From positions 1,609,501 through 1,673,500 of the forward strand of contig NZ_BDEL01000001.1 of assembly GCF_001685485.1 (NCBI RefSeq): 64,000 nt of DNA. Reading direction: 5' to 3'. A model generated the notes under the pieces. It was not told the origin of the DNA and searched no databases. It saw only the letters and a program-made list of their open reading frames with translations. Within the stretch, counting starts at the first letter, position 1; each line of letters starts with the position of its first letter. Below, in pieces: positions 1-8,993 of the stretch. The stretch is from Formosa haliotis. GTDB lineage: Bacteria; Bacteroidota; Bacteroidia; Flavobacteriales; Flavobacteriaceae. Made by a program: the position numbers and the translations under genes.

Positions 1-246
1 AACATAGATAAAGCCTATCGTAATGCAGTGCAAGCACAACAACTAATGGCCGTTGCCCAAGAAGCCTACACTTTTCGGTTAGAAGAATACAGAATTAAAG
101 AAGATGGCGTAAATACAGGTTTATTAACACAAAAGGAACTCTTAGAAACAAAATCTGCCTTAGATAAAGCCGATGAAGATGCCTTTGCCGCACGCCTAAA
201 TTTTAATATGGCGGTATTAGATTTAAATGCATTAATTGGAAAGTAA
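1..246 (+). CDS. TolC family outer membrane efflux protein, C-terminal end (partial)
   Basis: The reading frame is open from base 1 and stops at 246, so only the last 81 residues are present and the start lies outside the window. The piece is a long amphipathic helix pair rich in Ala, Glu, Leu and Lys (for example LLTQKELLETKSALDKA) followed by an Asn/Leu-rich helix ending in ALIGK. This is how TolC-type outer membrane channel subunits usually end. The TolC assignment rests on helix pattern only. The protein would pair with an inner membrane pump encoded upstream. Confidence 0.6.
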   Translation, partial: NIDKAYRNAVQAQQLMAVAQEAYTFRLEEYRIKEDGVNTGLLTQKELLETKSALDKADEDAFAARLNFNMAVLDLNALIGK

Positions 247-359
247 AATAACCCTAAAGGTTTTAAGTTTTATTTAAAATTATACCCGAATCTCGTATAA
301 AATCAAGGTATAATCACAAAATCGTAGTATATTTAATACTTAAAAAACGACCCTTCTCT

Positions 360-1439
360 ATGAAAAAAATTATACTCCTAGCTATTTTTTCAGTTTGTTG
401 TCTTGCTTCTAGTATAGCACAAGAAACTATCGAAACCATAGAACAAGCAAATGATACTGCTAAAGTAAAGAAAGTAGAATTCAGTGTTATGCCTTTTTTA
501 AGTTATAATAGAACTCTAGATTTTATGTTTGGAGCCATACCAATGGTCATGTACAAAACCAACCAAAAGGATACCATATCTCCAAAATCTATATCGGGTG
601 TTTCTGCAGTGTATACCACCAATAAATCTTATTTTATAGCTGTATTCAACAAATGGTTTTTTAAAGAAGATACCTGGCGGGCTAAGTTATTTATGTTTAC
701 TGGCGATTACAATTCGCAATTTTATATGGATGACGATGCGGTTCCTGGGTTTTACGATTACGGAACAGATGTGTTTGTAATTAGTACTGGGGTACAGCGA
801 AAAATCATTAATCATCTATACGGAGGATTAACATATACGTATGCACATTACGACACCGTTTATGAAGACGAAGTACAGCCAGAAGATATTACGCAAACCA
901 ATGGTTTAGAGTTTAATTTGCTTTACGATTCTAGAGACGCCATTTATTACCCTACCACGGGAATTAAATCTATAGTAAAATTTGTAACCTTCCCTACATG
1001 GATTGGTAACGACGTAAAAGCTCAAAAATTAACAACCGAATACAACACCTATTTTCCTATGAAAAAAGGCCGCGATGTTTTGGCAGCGCGATTTTCTGGA
1101 ACTTTCGGTTTAGGAGATATTGCATTTCAACAACAAGAAACCATAGGAAATAAAGATATTAGAGGATATAGCGAAGGAAAATATCGAGGCGATGGTGTTT
1201 TGGCTATTCAAGGTGAATATCGTTATAATTTTAATGATAAAATGGGAGTTGTAGGTTTTGCTGGCTTAGCCACCTTATACGGTTCAGATACTGAAGATTT
1301 TAACTGGAAAGCCTATCCTGGAGTTGGTGTAGGATATCGTTACCGTGCCTTTAAAAAGGTGAAATTTAATATTGGTTTAGATGGTGCCGTAGGTAAAGAC
1401 GATTGGAGTATTAATTTTAGAATAGGCGAAGCTTTTTAA
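360..1439 (+). CDS. Omp85/BamA-TamA-like outer membrane beta-barrel protein
   Basis: A 359-residue protein with a clear N-terminal signal peptide (about residues 1-20, ending SSIAQ) and then alternating aromatic and polar beta strands up to a C-terminal aromatic residue (GEAF), as in outer membrane barrels. Around residues 262-285 it has the pattern DIRGYSEGKYRGDG followed by a QGEYRYNF strand, which resembles the RGY element and following strand of the Omp85 surface antigen domain. At this length it holds a barrel but few or no POTRA domains, so it is more like the short BamA/TamA-related proteins of Bacteroidota than true BamA. The substrate is unknown. It lies 113 bases after the TolC-like gene and may share its transcript. 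Confidence 0.7.
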   Translation: MKKIILLAIFSVCCLASSIAQETIETIEQANDTAKVKKVEFSVMPFLSYNRTLDFMFGAIPMVMYKTNQKDTISPKSISGVSAVYTTNKSYFIAVFNKWFFKEDTWRAKLFMFTGDYNSQFYMDDDAVPGFYDYGTDVFVISTGVQRKIINHLYGGLTYTYAHYDTVYEDEVQPEDITQTNGLEFNLLYDSRDAIYYPTTGIKSIVKFVTFPTWIGNDVKAQKLTTEYNTYFPMKKGRDVLAARFSGTFGLGDIAFQQQETIGNKDIRGYSEGKYRGDGVLAIQGEYRYNFNDKMGVVGFAGLATLYGSDTEDFNWKAYPGVGVGYRYRAFKKVKFNIGLDGAVGKDDWSINFRIGEAF

Positions 1440-1896
1440 TTTTATAGAACTACAGAATTTACCAACATCCTTACATGTTAAACTTTATAAAAGACACTAT
1501 TTTATACTCTGCTTAAAATTAAATGGAGTTTATATCTTGCAATTATCCATAAACTGCCAAAAGATTACATAAAGGATATTAAAATTGTAAGACTATAAAA
1601 CATTTCAAGACCCAATAAAAAAGCATCTTTTTACATGGTTAAATGTAGAAAGATGCCTTTTTTTTATTATCATGTTATTAGCCTTTTTCAACATTTTATT
1701 TTTTTAAGACTATCAGTTCACTAAATATTTATATTTCTTTTTACGAAAAACAGAATGAATCTCTACTCAGAATATCAAATGCACAATACTTATGTAGAGC
1801 TTTATCTCCTATACAAATATGTCTTATTTTTACTCAATTCTTATTTGAATACATAAGGTTTAAAAATTATTAATTCCGACAAATAAAAAATAATAT
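1440..1896. other. gene-free stretch of 457 bases
   Basis: No coding frame is supported here. The only structure I see is the intrinsic terminator at 1623-1664. The rest is AT-rich and should include the promoter of the downstream glucosidase gene, although no convincing TAnnTTTG box stands out. Confidence 0.6.
1623..1664 (+). terminator. Rho-independent terminator
   Basis: A 14-base stem (1623-1636 with 1643-1656, one G-T pair) has a six-base loop and is followed by a run of eight or more T residues. It faces the plus strand and ends transcription coming from the barrel gene, about 180 bases after its stop. Confidence 0.8.
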
Positions 1897-4518
1897 ATGA
1901 GCAATAAAACTCAGGAAGCAGAAAGATTAGACGTTTCTGATGCTTATAAAAATTGGAAGAAATGGGGGCCATATCTTGCCGAAAGACAATGGGGAACTGT
2001 AAGGGAAGATTATAGTGAACATGGAAATGCTTGGGATTTTATAGACCACGAAAAAGCACGTAGTAATGCTTACAGATGGGGTGAAGAAGGTATTGCAGGG
2101 TTTTGCGATTCTCGCGAAATTTTGTGTATAGCACCTGCGTTTTGGAACGGTAAAGACCCTATCCTAAAAGAACGTTTGTTTGGTTTAACCAACAACCAAG
2201 GAAACCATGGTGAAGATGTAAAAGAGCTCTATTTTCATCAAGTGTCATCGCCCACCCACTCGTATTGCAAATACTTATATAAATATCCACATAACGAATT
2301 TCCTTACGCCGATTTAGTTAATACACATCGTAGCCGTGAAGAACCAGAATACGAATTATTAGATACCGGAATCTTTAAAGATAATGCCTATTTTGATTGT
2401 TATACAGAATACGCAAAAGCCGATGTTGACGATATTTTAATGAAAGTCACGATTGTAAATAGAGGTGATAAAGCTGCCGACATTCATGTGCTTCCGCACT
2501 TATGGTATCGAAATTTTTGGAAACATAATAAGCGCTTTAACCGCCCGAGTATAAAATCTATTTCAGACGACTGCGTTGAGGCAAAATGTGGAAGAAATGG
2601 ACGTTATTTCTTATATCACGAAAACGGAGCTCAACTATTTTGTGAGAATGAAACAAATAACAAACGTATTTATAATGTCCCTAACGAAGTAGAATATGTT
2701 AAAGACGGTATAAATAACTTTGTTGTAAACGCTGAACCTACCGTAAATCCTGAAAAAAAGGGGTCTAGAATGGCGGTTTGGCATAAATTTACCTTAAAAG
2801 CGGGCGAAGAAAAAAGCATACGAGTGCGTCTTAGCAAAAAACCGATTTCTACCCCTTGGTCTGATTTTGACAAATTATTTGCCACAAGAGTTGAAGAGTG
2901 CGAGACGTTCTACCAAGATATAATCAAGAAAGATCTTCCAGAAACACATCAAGAAATTGCAAGAAAAGCATTCTCAGGTTTATTATGGACCAAACAATTC
3001 TATTATTACGATGTGTTTAAATGGCTTTTTGGAGGTCCAGGAGAAAAACCTAGTTACCGTGCTTCTGCTAGAAATTACAACTGGCAACATTTAACAAACA
3101 GGCATGTAATTTCTATGCCAGATAAATGGGAATATCCGTGGTATGCCGCCTGGGATCTTGCATTTCACATGGTTTCTTTTGTCGAAATAGACCCCTATTT
3201 TGCCAAAGAGCAACTGCTGTTGGTATTACAAGAAAATTATATGCATCCTAATGGACAGATTCCTGCTTACGAATGGAATTTTAGCGATGTTAATCCACCG
3301 GTACACTCTTCTGCCGTTTGGAGTGTTTACGAAAAAGATAAAGAACGTAAGGGAGAAGGCGACTTGTCCTTTTTAGAAAAATCGTTTCAAAAACTACTCG
3401 TTAATTTTACGTGGTGGGTAAACCAAAAAGATAAAAATGGTACCGATTTATTTGAAGGTGGTTTTCTTGGCTTAGATAATATCGGGGTTTTCGACCGAAA
3501 CCATATGCCAGAAGGAATTACGCGAATGCAGCAGGCAGATGCCACCAGTTGGATGGCCATGTTTACGCTAAATATGCTGCGCATGTCCTTAGAGTTAGCA
3601 AAAACCAATAAGAATTACGAAGACTTTGCTGCCAAATTTTTCAGACACTTCTTAAACATTGCTTGGGCTATGCATCATATCGGGCAAAAAGACATCTCGC
3701 TATGGGACAACGAGGATAGTTTTTATTATGATGTTGTAGAAATGTCTTCGGGCATGACAGACCGTTTAAAAGTGCGCTCTTTAGTTGGTATTATACCTAT
3801 GTTTGCTGTAGAAATAATTCATAAAGATTTATTTGATGCTCTTAAAAGTTTTAAATTTAAGGTGGCCGAAATTGTAAGAACACGTCCAGATTTAGCCTCA
3901 TTAATTTCCAGAATCGAAGAAGCCAACGAAAATGGAGATTATCTATTTTCTATAATGCGAGGTTTCCGGTTAGAGCATCTCTTAAAACGCTTACTTGACG
4001 AAGAGGAGTTCCTTTCAGATTATGGTATTCGTTCATTGTCTAAATATCACGAAAAACACCCCTTTGTCTTTCAATATCATGGGCATCATCAAATTCAATA
4101 CGAACCAGGTGAAAGCCGATCGAATATGTTTGGAGGAAATTCTAATTGGAGAGGTCCAATCTGGATGCCTCTAAATTATATGATTATCCAATCGCTTAGA
4201 AAATACTATAAATATTACGGAAAGGAATACACTTACGAATTCCCTACCGGATCTGGCAACAAACTCAACTTAAACGAGATTGCAAACGAACTTACAAAAC
4301 GATTAGTAAAATTGTTTGAGCCTAATAAAGATGGAAGATTCCAATATCATACAGATGATGAAGACAAGGTGTTTACCACAGACGAGCACTTTAAAAACCA
4401 ACATTTGTTTTATGAGTTTTTCGATGGTGATAATGGCCGCGGATTAGGAGCATCTCACCAAACAGGATGGACCGCTTTAATCGCGAATTTAATCATGGAA
4501 ATGGAAGCTCAGAAATAA
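1897..4518 (+). CDS. GH63-like (MGH1-type) glucosidase, probably cytoplasmic
   Basis: An 873-residue protein with no signal peptide. The second half has the pattern of an (alpha/alpha)6 glycosidase of clan GH-G/GH63: WYAAWDLAFHM near residues 412-422, whose Asp is a candidate catalytic acid; YEWNFSDVNPP; and NWRGPIWMPLNYMIIQSL near residue 750, followed by a Glu-rich C-terminal stretch. These are hallmarks of GH63 and trehalase-like enzymes. Bacterial proteins of this size are usually annotated only as glucosidase, and related proteins exist in yeast; the true substrate is not known to me. It stands alone between two terminators and so is probably monocistronic. An intracellular alpha-glucoside such as a compatible solute or storage glucan is a plausible target, but this is inference. 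Confidence 0.75.
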   Translation: MSNKTQEAERLDVSDAYKNWKKWGPYLAERQWGTVREDYSEHGNAWDFIDHEKARSNAYRWGEEGIAGFCDSREILCIAPAFWNGKDPILKERLFGLTNNQGNHGEDVKELYFHQVSSPTHSYCKYLYKYPHNEFPYADLVNTHRSREEPEYELLDTGIFKDNAYFDCYTEYAKADVDDILMKVTIVNRGDKAADIHVLPHLWYRNFWKHNKRFNRPSIKSISDDCVEAKCGRNGRYFLYHENGAQLFCENETNNKRIYNVPNEVEYVKDGINNFVVNAEPTVNPEKKGSRMAVWHKFTLKAGEEKSIRVRLSKKPISTPWSDFDKLFATRVEECETFYQDIIKKDLPETHQEIARKAFSGLLWTKQFYYYDVFKWLFGGPGEKPSYRASARNYNWQHLTNRHVISMPDKWEYPWYAAWDLAFHMVSFVEIDPYFAKEQLLLVLQENYMHPNGQIPAYEWNFSDVNPPVHSSAVWSVYEKDKERKGEGDLSFLEKSFQKLLVNFTWWVNQKDKNGTDLFEGGFLGLDNIGVFDRNHMPEGITRMQQADATSWMAMFTLNMLRMSLELAKTNKNYEDFAAKFFRHFLNIAWAMHHIGQKDISLWDNEDSFYYDVVEMSSGMTDRLKVRSLVGIIPMFAVEIIHKDLFDALKSFKFKVAEIVRTRPDLASLISRIEEANENGDYLFSIMRGFRLEHLLKRLLDEEEFLSDYGIRSLSKYHEKHPFVFQYHGHHQIQYEPGESRSNMFGGNSNWRGPIWMPLNYMIIQSLRKYYKYYGKEYTYEFPTGSGNKLNLNEIANELTKRLVKLFEPNKDGRFQYHTDDEDKVFTTDEHFKNQHLFYEFFDGDNGRGLGASHQTGWTALIANLIMEMEAQK

Positions 4519-4533
4519 GCTCTAAAACATACA

Positions 4534-4584
4534 AAAACTTGACTAATTAGAGCTGTCAGTCTCTCTATTAGTCAAGTTTTTTTT
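4534..4584 (+). terminator. Rho-independent terminator
   Basis: A perfect 14-base stem (4534-4547 with 4567-4580) carries a loop of about 19 bases that can fold further, and it ends in a T tract. It lies just after the glucosidase stop codon. Confidence 0.85.
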
Positions 4585-4642
4585 ATTCATTTTATTTTAC
4601 ATTTTATACCCCATTCGCCTACTTTTCACCAGAAACTTCTTG

Positions 4643-4650
4643 TATCTTTG
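4643..4650 (+). promoter_or_regulatory. -7 box of the serine dehydratase promoter
   Basis: TATCTTTG matches the Bacteroidota -7 consensus TAnnTTTG. It lies 25 bases before the sdaA start codon. No clean -33 TTG is seen. Confidence 0.6.
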
Positions 4651-4675
4651 CAGCCATTTTAAAACGTTTTCGTAA

Positions 4676-6100
4676 ATGGAAATAATTTCTGTATTTGACA
4701 TGTTAAAAATCGGCGTTGGTCCTTCTAGTTCTCACACTTTGGGCCCTTGGCGTGCTGCCGAACGTTGGATTAAAGAACTTAAAGATTCTGGTAAATTTAA
4801 TAAAGTAGAGAAAGTTACCGTAGACCTTTACGGATCTTTATCGTTAACAGGAAAAGGACACGCTACAGATTTCGCCCTAATTCTGGGTTTAAGTGGCGCC
4901 GATCCGGAACGTATTCCTACAGAAGATATTAACGAGATTATTTCAACCATAAAAAACACCAATACCCTTGTTTTTAATGCTGAAAATAGCCTCCCATTTA
5001 ACGTGCAAACAGACATTGTTTTCAACAGAAAATTTCTTCCGTTTCACTCTAACGGCCTTTCGTTTTCGGCTTTAATAAATGGTAGACAATACAAATCGAC
5101 ATTCTACTCTATTGGTGGTGGTTTTGTTGTAAAAGAGGAGCGTAAAAACTCTAAGGCCAATAAAATTATATTTTACTGTACGCTACCCTATCCTATTGAA
5201 ACTGGTGTACAACTATTAGAGTTTTGTCATCAGCTTAATTTACCTATTTCGGGAGTTGTGCTAGAAAACGAGAAATCCCTACGCGATGAAGCTACTATCG
5301 ATTTCGAAATGAAACGCGTTTGGAATACCATGCTAGAATGCATGTACACGGGTTGCCATACAGAAGGGAATTTACCAGGCGGATTAAATGTGCGTCGTCG
5401 TGCTTTCGATATGCATAAAAAATTACATGGTGATATTCCGTATAACAATCCGCAAGAATGGTTAGAATCTATCCGAAATACCGAAGTTAAATTCAGACAA
5501 ATTTTAAAATGGGTAAGTTGTTTTGCTTTAGCGGTTAACGAGGTGAATGCCTCGTTAGGACGAGTAGTAACAGCTCCAACCAATGGAAGTGCCGGTGTAA
5601 TTCCTGCTGTTTTAATGTATTATTTGGTAATTGAAAATCACGATGCCGGATTCGAGGACATTAAAAAATTCTTATTGGTGGCTGGCGAAATTGGAAGTAT
5701 TTTTAAAAAAGGAGCTACTATTTCTGCAGCTATGGGTGGTTGTCAGGCCGAAATTGGCGTATCGTCTGCTATGGCGGCCGGTGCATTAACCGAATTATTA
5801 GGCGGAACCCCAGAACAAGTTTTAGTAGCTGCCGAAATTGCTATGGAACATCATTTAGGTTTAACCTGCGACCCTATTGGTGGTTTGGTGCAAATCCCGT
5901 GTATAGAGCGCAATTCTATGGGGGCTATTAAAGCAATAAATGCCGCAGAACTCGCCATAGAAACAGACCCGAACAACGTAAAAGTGCCTTTAGATAAAGT
6001 TGTTTCTACCATGTGGGAAACTGCGAAAGACATGAATTCTAAATATAAAGAAACATCGGAAGGCGGATTAGCCGTAGGTGTACACTTATCCGATTGTTAA
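4676..6100 (+). CDS. sdaA: L-serine ammonia-lyase (iron-sulfur L-serine dehydratase)
   Basis: A 474-residue single-chain enzyme that converts L-serine to pyruvate and ammonia in the cytoplasm. The N-terminal domain opens with the family signature GPSSSHTLGP (residues 15-24). The C-terminal catalytic domain keeps three cysteines for a 4Fe-4S cluster: C356 (GGCQAEIG), C398 (TCDPIGG) and C409 (QIPCIER). Their spacing of 42 and 11 residues equals that of the structurally studied single-chain enzyme. The start is supported by a -7 box 25 bases upstream. It has its own promoter and an upstream terminator, so it is probably transcribed alone. Confidence 0.95.
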   Translation: MEIISVFDMLKIGVGPSSSHTLGPWRAAERWIKELKDSGKFNKVEKVTVDLYGSLSLTGKGHATDFALILGLSGADPERIPTEDINEIISTIKNTNTLVFNAENSLPFNVQTDIVFNRKFLPFHSNGLSFSALINGRQYKSTFYSIGGGFVVKEERKNSKANKIIFYCTLPYPIETGVQLLEFCHQLNLPISGVVLENEKSLRDEATIDFEMKRVWNTMLECMYTGCHTEGNLPGGLNVRRRAFDMHKKLHGDIPYNNPQEWLESIRNTEVKFRQILKWVSCFALAVNEVNASLGRVVTAPTNGSAGVIPAVLMYYLVIENHDAGFEDIKKFLLVAGEIGSIFKKGATISAAMGGCQAEIGVSSAMAAGALTELLGGTPEQVLVAAEIAMEHHLGLTCDPIGGLVQIPCIERNSMGAIKAINAAELAIETDPNNVKVPLDKVVSTMWETAKDMNSKYKETSEGGLAVGVHLSDC

Positions 6101-6186
6101 ACTCCTAACTAAGTTTGATTATCTTTATAGGACGCAATATATTTACAACATATTAGTTGTTATAAAAACGCCCTGCTTAAACCCGT

Positions 6187-7701
6187 ATGAATTATAGTCC
6201 CTTAAAAATATGCTTCAGCATTTGCATCACCTTATTAATTTTGTTGGGGATAACGTATTTAAGTTCGTCTAACACTCTACCTAACGGAAAATCTCAGGAC
6301 GGTTTTGCTGTTTTGGGGACTACCATAAAGTATCCTACTTCAGAATCTTTTTGGAATACAGAATCTACTTCAAAAGAAAAAATAAAAGCGGTAGATAGTA
6401 TTGTAAATAATATTGAAGTTTTGGTCGAGCCCGAAGAAGACATAGAGAAACTGGTTATAGAAGAGGCGCCTATTGTTGAAGAAAAAAAAGCGTTTGTTCC
6501 TAAAATTCCGAATCTATCAAAAATAGATACCTCAAAAATTGAACGCATCACCTACCCTAAAAATAAGGATGAATTTATTTCGCAATTAAAAGCTCACCTT
6601 ACGGCTTCTAAAAGTCGTATTATTCATTATGGCGATTCTCAAATTGAAGGCGATAGAATGTCATCGTATATCCGAAATAAACTTCAAAATTTATATGGCG
6701 GAAATGGTCCTGGCTTCACCCCTATTGCCCAAGTATACGAAAACATAAGTGCTGTAGTAACGACCTCTGAACATTGGACGAGACACGCAGCTTTCGATCC
6801 GTCTAAAAAACGATTTGCACATAAAAAATATGGTGCATACACAACCTTATCGCGATTTACACCGTATTACGACATCGTTGCCGATAGTATTAACAGCGAT
6901 ACTTTACAACTGGTTAAAGCTAGTTTTACGGTTAAACCATCTACTAAAACCTATGGTCGTATGCGTAATTATACAACTATAGGATTTCATTACGGCAATG
7001 CGCAATTACCTGTAAATTTAAAAGTGTTTAACAGCGGTTCGTTAATAAAAGAAACCGAATTAAATACCGATGGTAATTATCATGAAATAGAAATTAATCT
7101 GCCTAACACACCAGCCATACTTACGTTTGAATTGGAATCTAAAATGAGTCCCGATATCTACGGCATTACTTTAGATGGCAATGAAGGTATATCGTTAGAC
7201 AATGTAGCTATGCGTGGTTCTGCAGGAACTATTTTTGCTGGATTAAATAGTGAGAATTTCGCCCAAATGTATAAGACTTTAGATCCTAAAGTTTTAATTT
7301 TTCAATATGGCGGAAATTCGGTGCCTTACGTTAAAGACTCTTTAGAAGTTGAGCAATACACGAGGTATCTTAAAAATCATATCAATTGGGTAAGACGCAA
7401 AACCAATAATGCGAGTGTTATTTTTATTGGCCCTACAGATATGACGACAACAGAAAACGGACAAATGAAAACGTACCCGCTATTACCTTATTTAAACCAT
7501 ACTTTACGCGAAATGTGTAACGATAACAACATAGCGTATTGGAGTACTTTTAATGCCATGGGTGGCGAAAACTCGATGCAACATTGGGTAGATCAAAAAC
7601 TGGCAGGAAGCGATTACACACATTTTTCACTTACGGGAACACGAATAATTTCAGAATTATTCTTTCTCTCTTTATACATGGATTTAATACACGACGAATG
7701 A
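6187..7701 (+). CDS. SGNH/GDSL hydrolase-like protein, membrane-anchored (first of pair)
   Basis: A 504-residue protein with one N-terminal membrane anchor (about residues 7-27), a Glu-rich linker to about residue 120, and then an SGNH-type domain in the periplasm. Visible catalytic blocks are IIHYGDSQ (block I, Ser151), FQYGGN (block III) and SDYTHFS (block V, Asp476 and His479), so the triad seems intact. The middle, about residues 190-340, looks like a beta-rich insert. It overlaps the next gene by four bases (ATGA) and is the first gene of an SGNH-SGNH-MBOAT set. Such proteins move acetyl groups onto, or remove them from, surface polysaccharides or peptidoglycan, working with the MBOAT membrane protein. 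The polymer is not known. Confidence 0.75.
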   Translation: MNYSPLKICFSICITLLILLGITYLSSSNTLPNGKSQDGFAVLGTTIKYPTSESFWNTESTSKEKIKAVDSIVNNIEVLVEPEEDIEKLVIEEAPIVEEKKAFVPKIPNLSKIDTSKIERITYPKNKDEFISQLKAHLTASKSRIIHYGDSQIEGDRMSSYIRNKLQNLYGGNGPGFTPIAQVYENISAVVTTSEHWTRHAAFDPSKKRFAHKKYGAYTTLSRFTPYYDIVADSINSDTLQLVKASFTVKPSTKTYGRMRNYTTIGFHYGNAQLPVNLKVFNSGSLIKETELNTDGNYHEIEINLPNTPAILTFELESKMSPDIYGITLDGNEGISLDNVAMRGSAGTIFAGLNSENFAQMYKTLDPKVLIFQYGGNSVPYVKDSLEVEQYTRYLKNHINWVRRKTNNASVIFIGPTDMTTTENGQMKTYPLLPYLNHTLREMCNDNNIAYWSTFNAMGGENSMQHWVDQKLAGSDYTHFSLTGTRIISELFFLSLYMDLIHDE

Positions 7702-8993
7702 AATTTAAAATTTTAGTACTTTCCCTCATCTTATCACTCCCTGTTTTTGGGCAACATTATGTGTTGGACAGTATTACGCCAGAATACGGCCATTTAATTA
7801 ATTTTGAAGCCAACACCTTTCAATACGCTTCAGAATCTCCCTATTTTCAAAAATTCTTTGCCGATTTAGATAGTGTTTACCTCGGAAAAAAGAAGAAAAT
7901 TCACATTTTTCATATTGGAGGGAGTCATATTCAAGCAGACATATATTCAAATAAAATTAGAACCTATCTTCAAAATATAAACGATGTCTCTTTAGGGCAA
8001 CGTGGTTTTGTATTTCCGTATCATTTGGCACATACCAACAACCCAACAAATTACAGAATTGAAGCCGATAAAAGTCAGTGGAAAGGTTACCGTTGCTCAG
8101 TTTCAAAAGACAGCGTAGCTTGGGGATTATCGGGTGTAAGTGCAGCTTTTCGTGGTGTTGAAGACGAAATTTATGTAAAATCTAATTACAGAAACTACAC
8201 AAAAAAGCCATATACTTTTAATAAACTTCGAGTGTTTTATAATACTTGGTTAGAGGATTACGATATTAATATTGCTGATAGTACTTTAGTGACTTTAGAC
8301 ACCATAAATTATGCGGGCATGTACAGAGAATACCGATTTAATCGAACCTTAGACTCTGTCGCATTAAATCTTAAAATTAAAGATACAGCCTGTGTTTCGC
8401 CAGAATTTTTATTGATGGGAATGGAATTTATGAACGACGATCCCGGTATAGAATACACAAGTATTGGTGTTAACGGGGCTAGTTTTGCCTGGTATAATCG
8501 CTCGGCATATTTTGAAAAGCAATTACAGCTTTATAAGCCCGATATGTTTATAATTTCGGTAGGTACAAACGATGCCTATATGCCAAAATCCAGTTTTAAA
8601 CCTGAAGAATTTAGAGCCTATTACGAAGATTTCATTCAGATGATTCAGCGGGCAAATCCAGATTGTGCCATTTTATTAACGGTACCAAACGATGATTATT
8701 ACAAGAAAAGTTTTCCTAATCCAAATACCGCCGTACAGCAAAAAATAATAATGGAACTAACAAAAAAATACAATATGGCTGTTTGGGATTTATATAGTAT
8801 TATGGGCGGATTAGGATCGTCTAACAAATGGTACAAAGCAAAACTAATGCCTCGCGACCGCATACATTTTACCAAATTAGGATACAGTATTAAAGCCGAT
8901 TTATTTTTAAAAGCACTTGTTGATGCATGGGCAGAATCGACCCACCAAGACAAAGATTTGTTATTAACGCATTTTAAAAATTTAGATGAATAG
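7698..8993 (+). CDS. SGNH/GDSL hydrolase-like secreted protein (second of pair)
   Basis: A 431-residue protein. The ATG at 7698 is chosen because it overlaps the stop of the previous gene (ATGA) and opens directly with a signal peptide (about residues 1-18, ending VFGQ); a longer in-frame version from 7584 would hide it. Catalytic blocks are HIGGSHIQ (Ser76, with Gly in place of the usual Asp of GDS), SVGTNDAY (block III) and RDRIHFTKLGY (Asp/His pair, block V). It differs clearly from its upstream neighbour, so the two are distant paralogues rather than a recent duplication. Its end overlaps the MBOAT gene by eight bases, which suggests translational coupling and a shared pathway of polymer O-acetylation. 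Confidence 0.75.
   Translation: MKFKILVLSLILSLPVFGQHYVLDSITPEYGHLINFEANTFQYASESPYFQKFFADLDSVYLGKKKKIHIFHIGGSHIQADIYSNKIRTYLQNINDVSLGQRGFVFPYHLAHTNNPTNYRIEADKSQWKGYRCSVSKDSVAWGLSGVSAAFRGVEDEIYVKSNYRNYTKKPYTFNKLRVFYNTWLEDYDINIADSTLVTLDTINYAGMYREYRFNRTLDSVALNLKIKDTACVSPEFLLMGMEFMNDDPGIEYTSIGVNGASFAWYNRSAYFEKQLQLYKPDMFIISVGTNDAYMPKSSFKPEEFRAYYEDFIQMIQRANPDCAILLTVPNDDYYKKSFPNPNTAVQQKIIMELTKKYNMAVWDLYSIMGGLGSSNKWYKAKLMPRDRIHFTKLGYSIKADLFLKALVDAWAESTHQDKDLLLTHFKNLDE

Noticed and set aside
5230-5583. A 117-codon minus-strand frame inside the serine dehydratase gene
   Set aside because: It lies fully within a strongly conserved gene on the other strand and has no family pattern, ribosome site or promoter.
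7584-7697. Upstream extension of the second SGNH gene
   Set aside because: It lies inside the preceding gene and would bury the signal peptide that starts at 7698.
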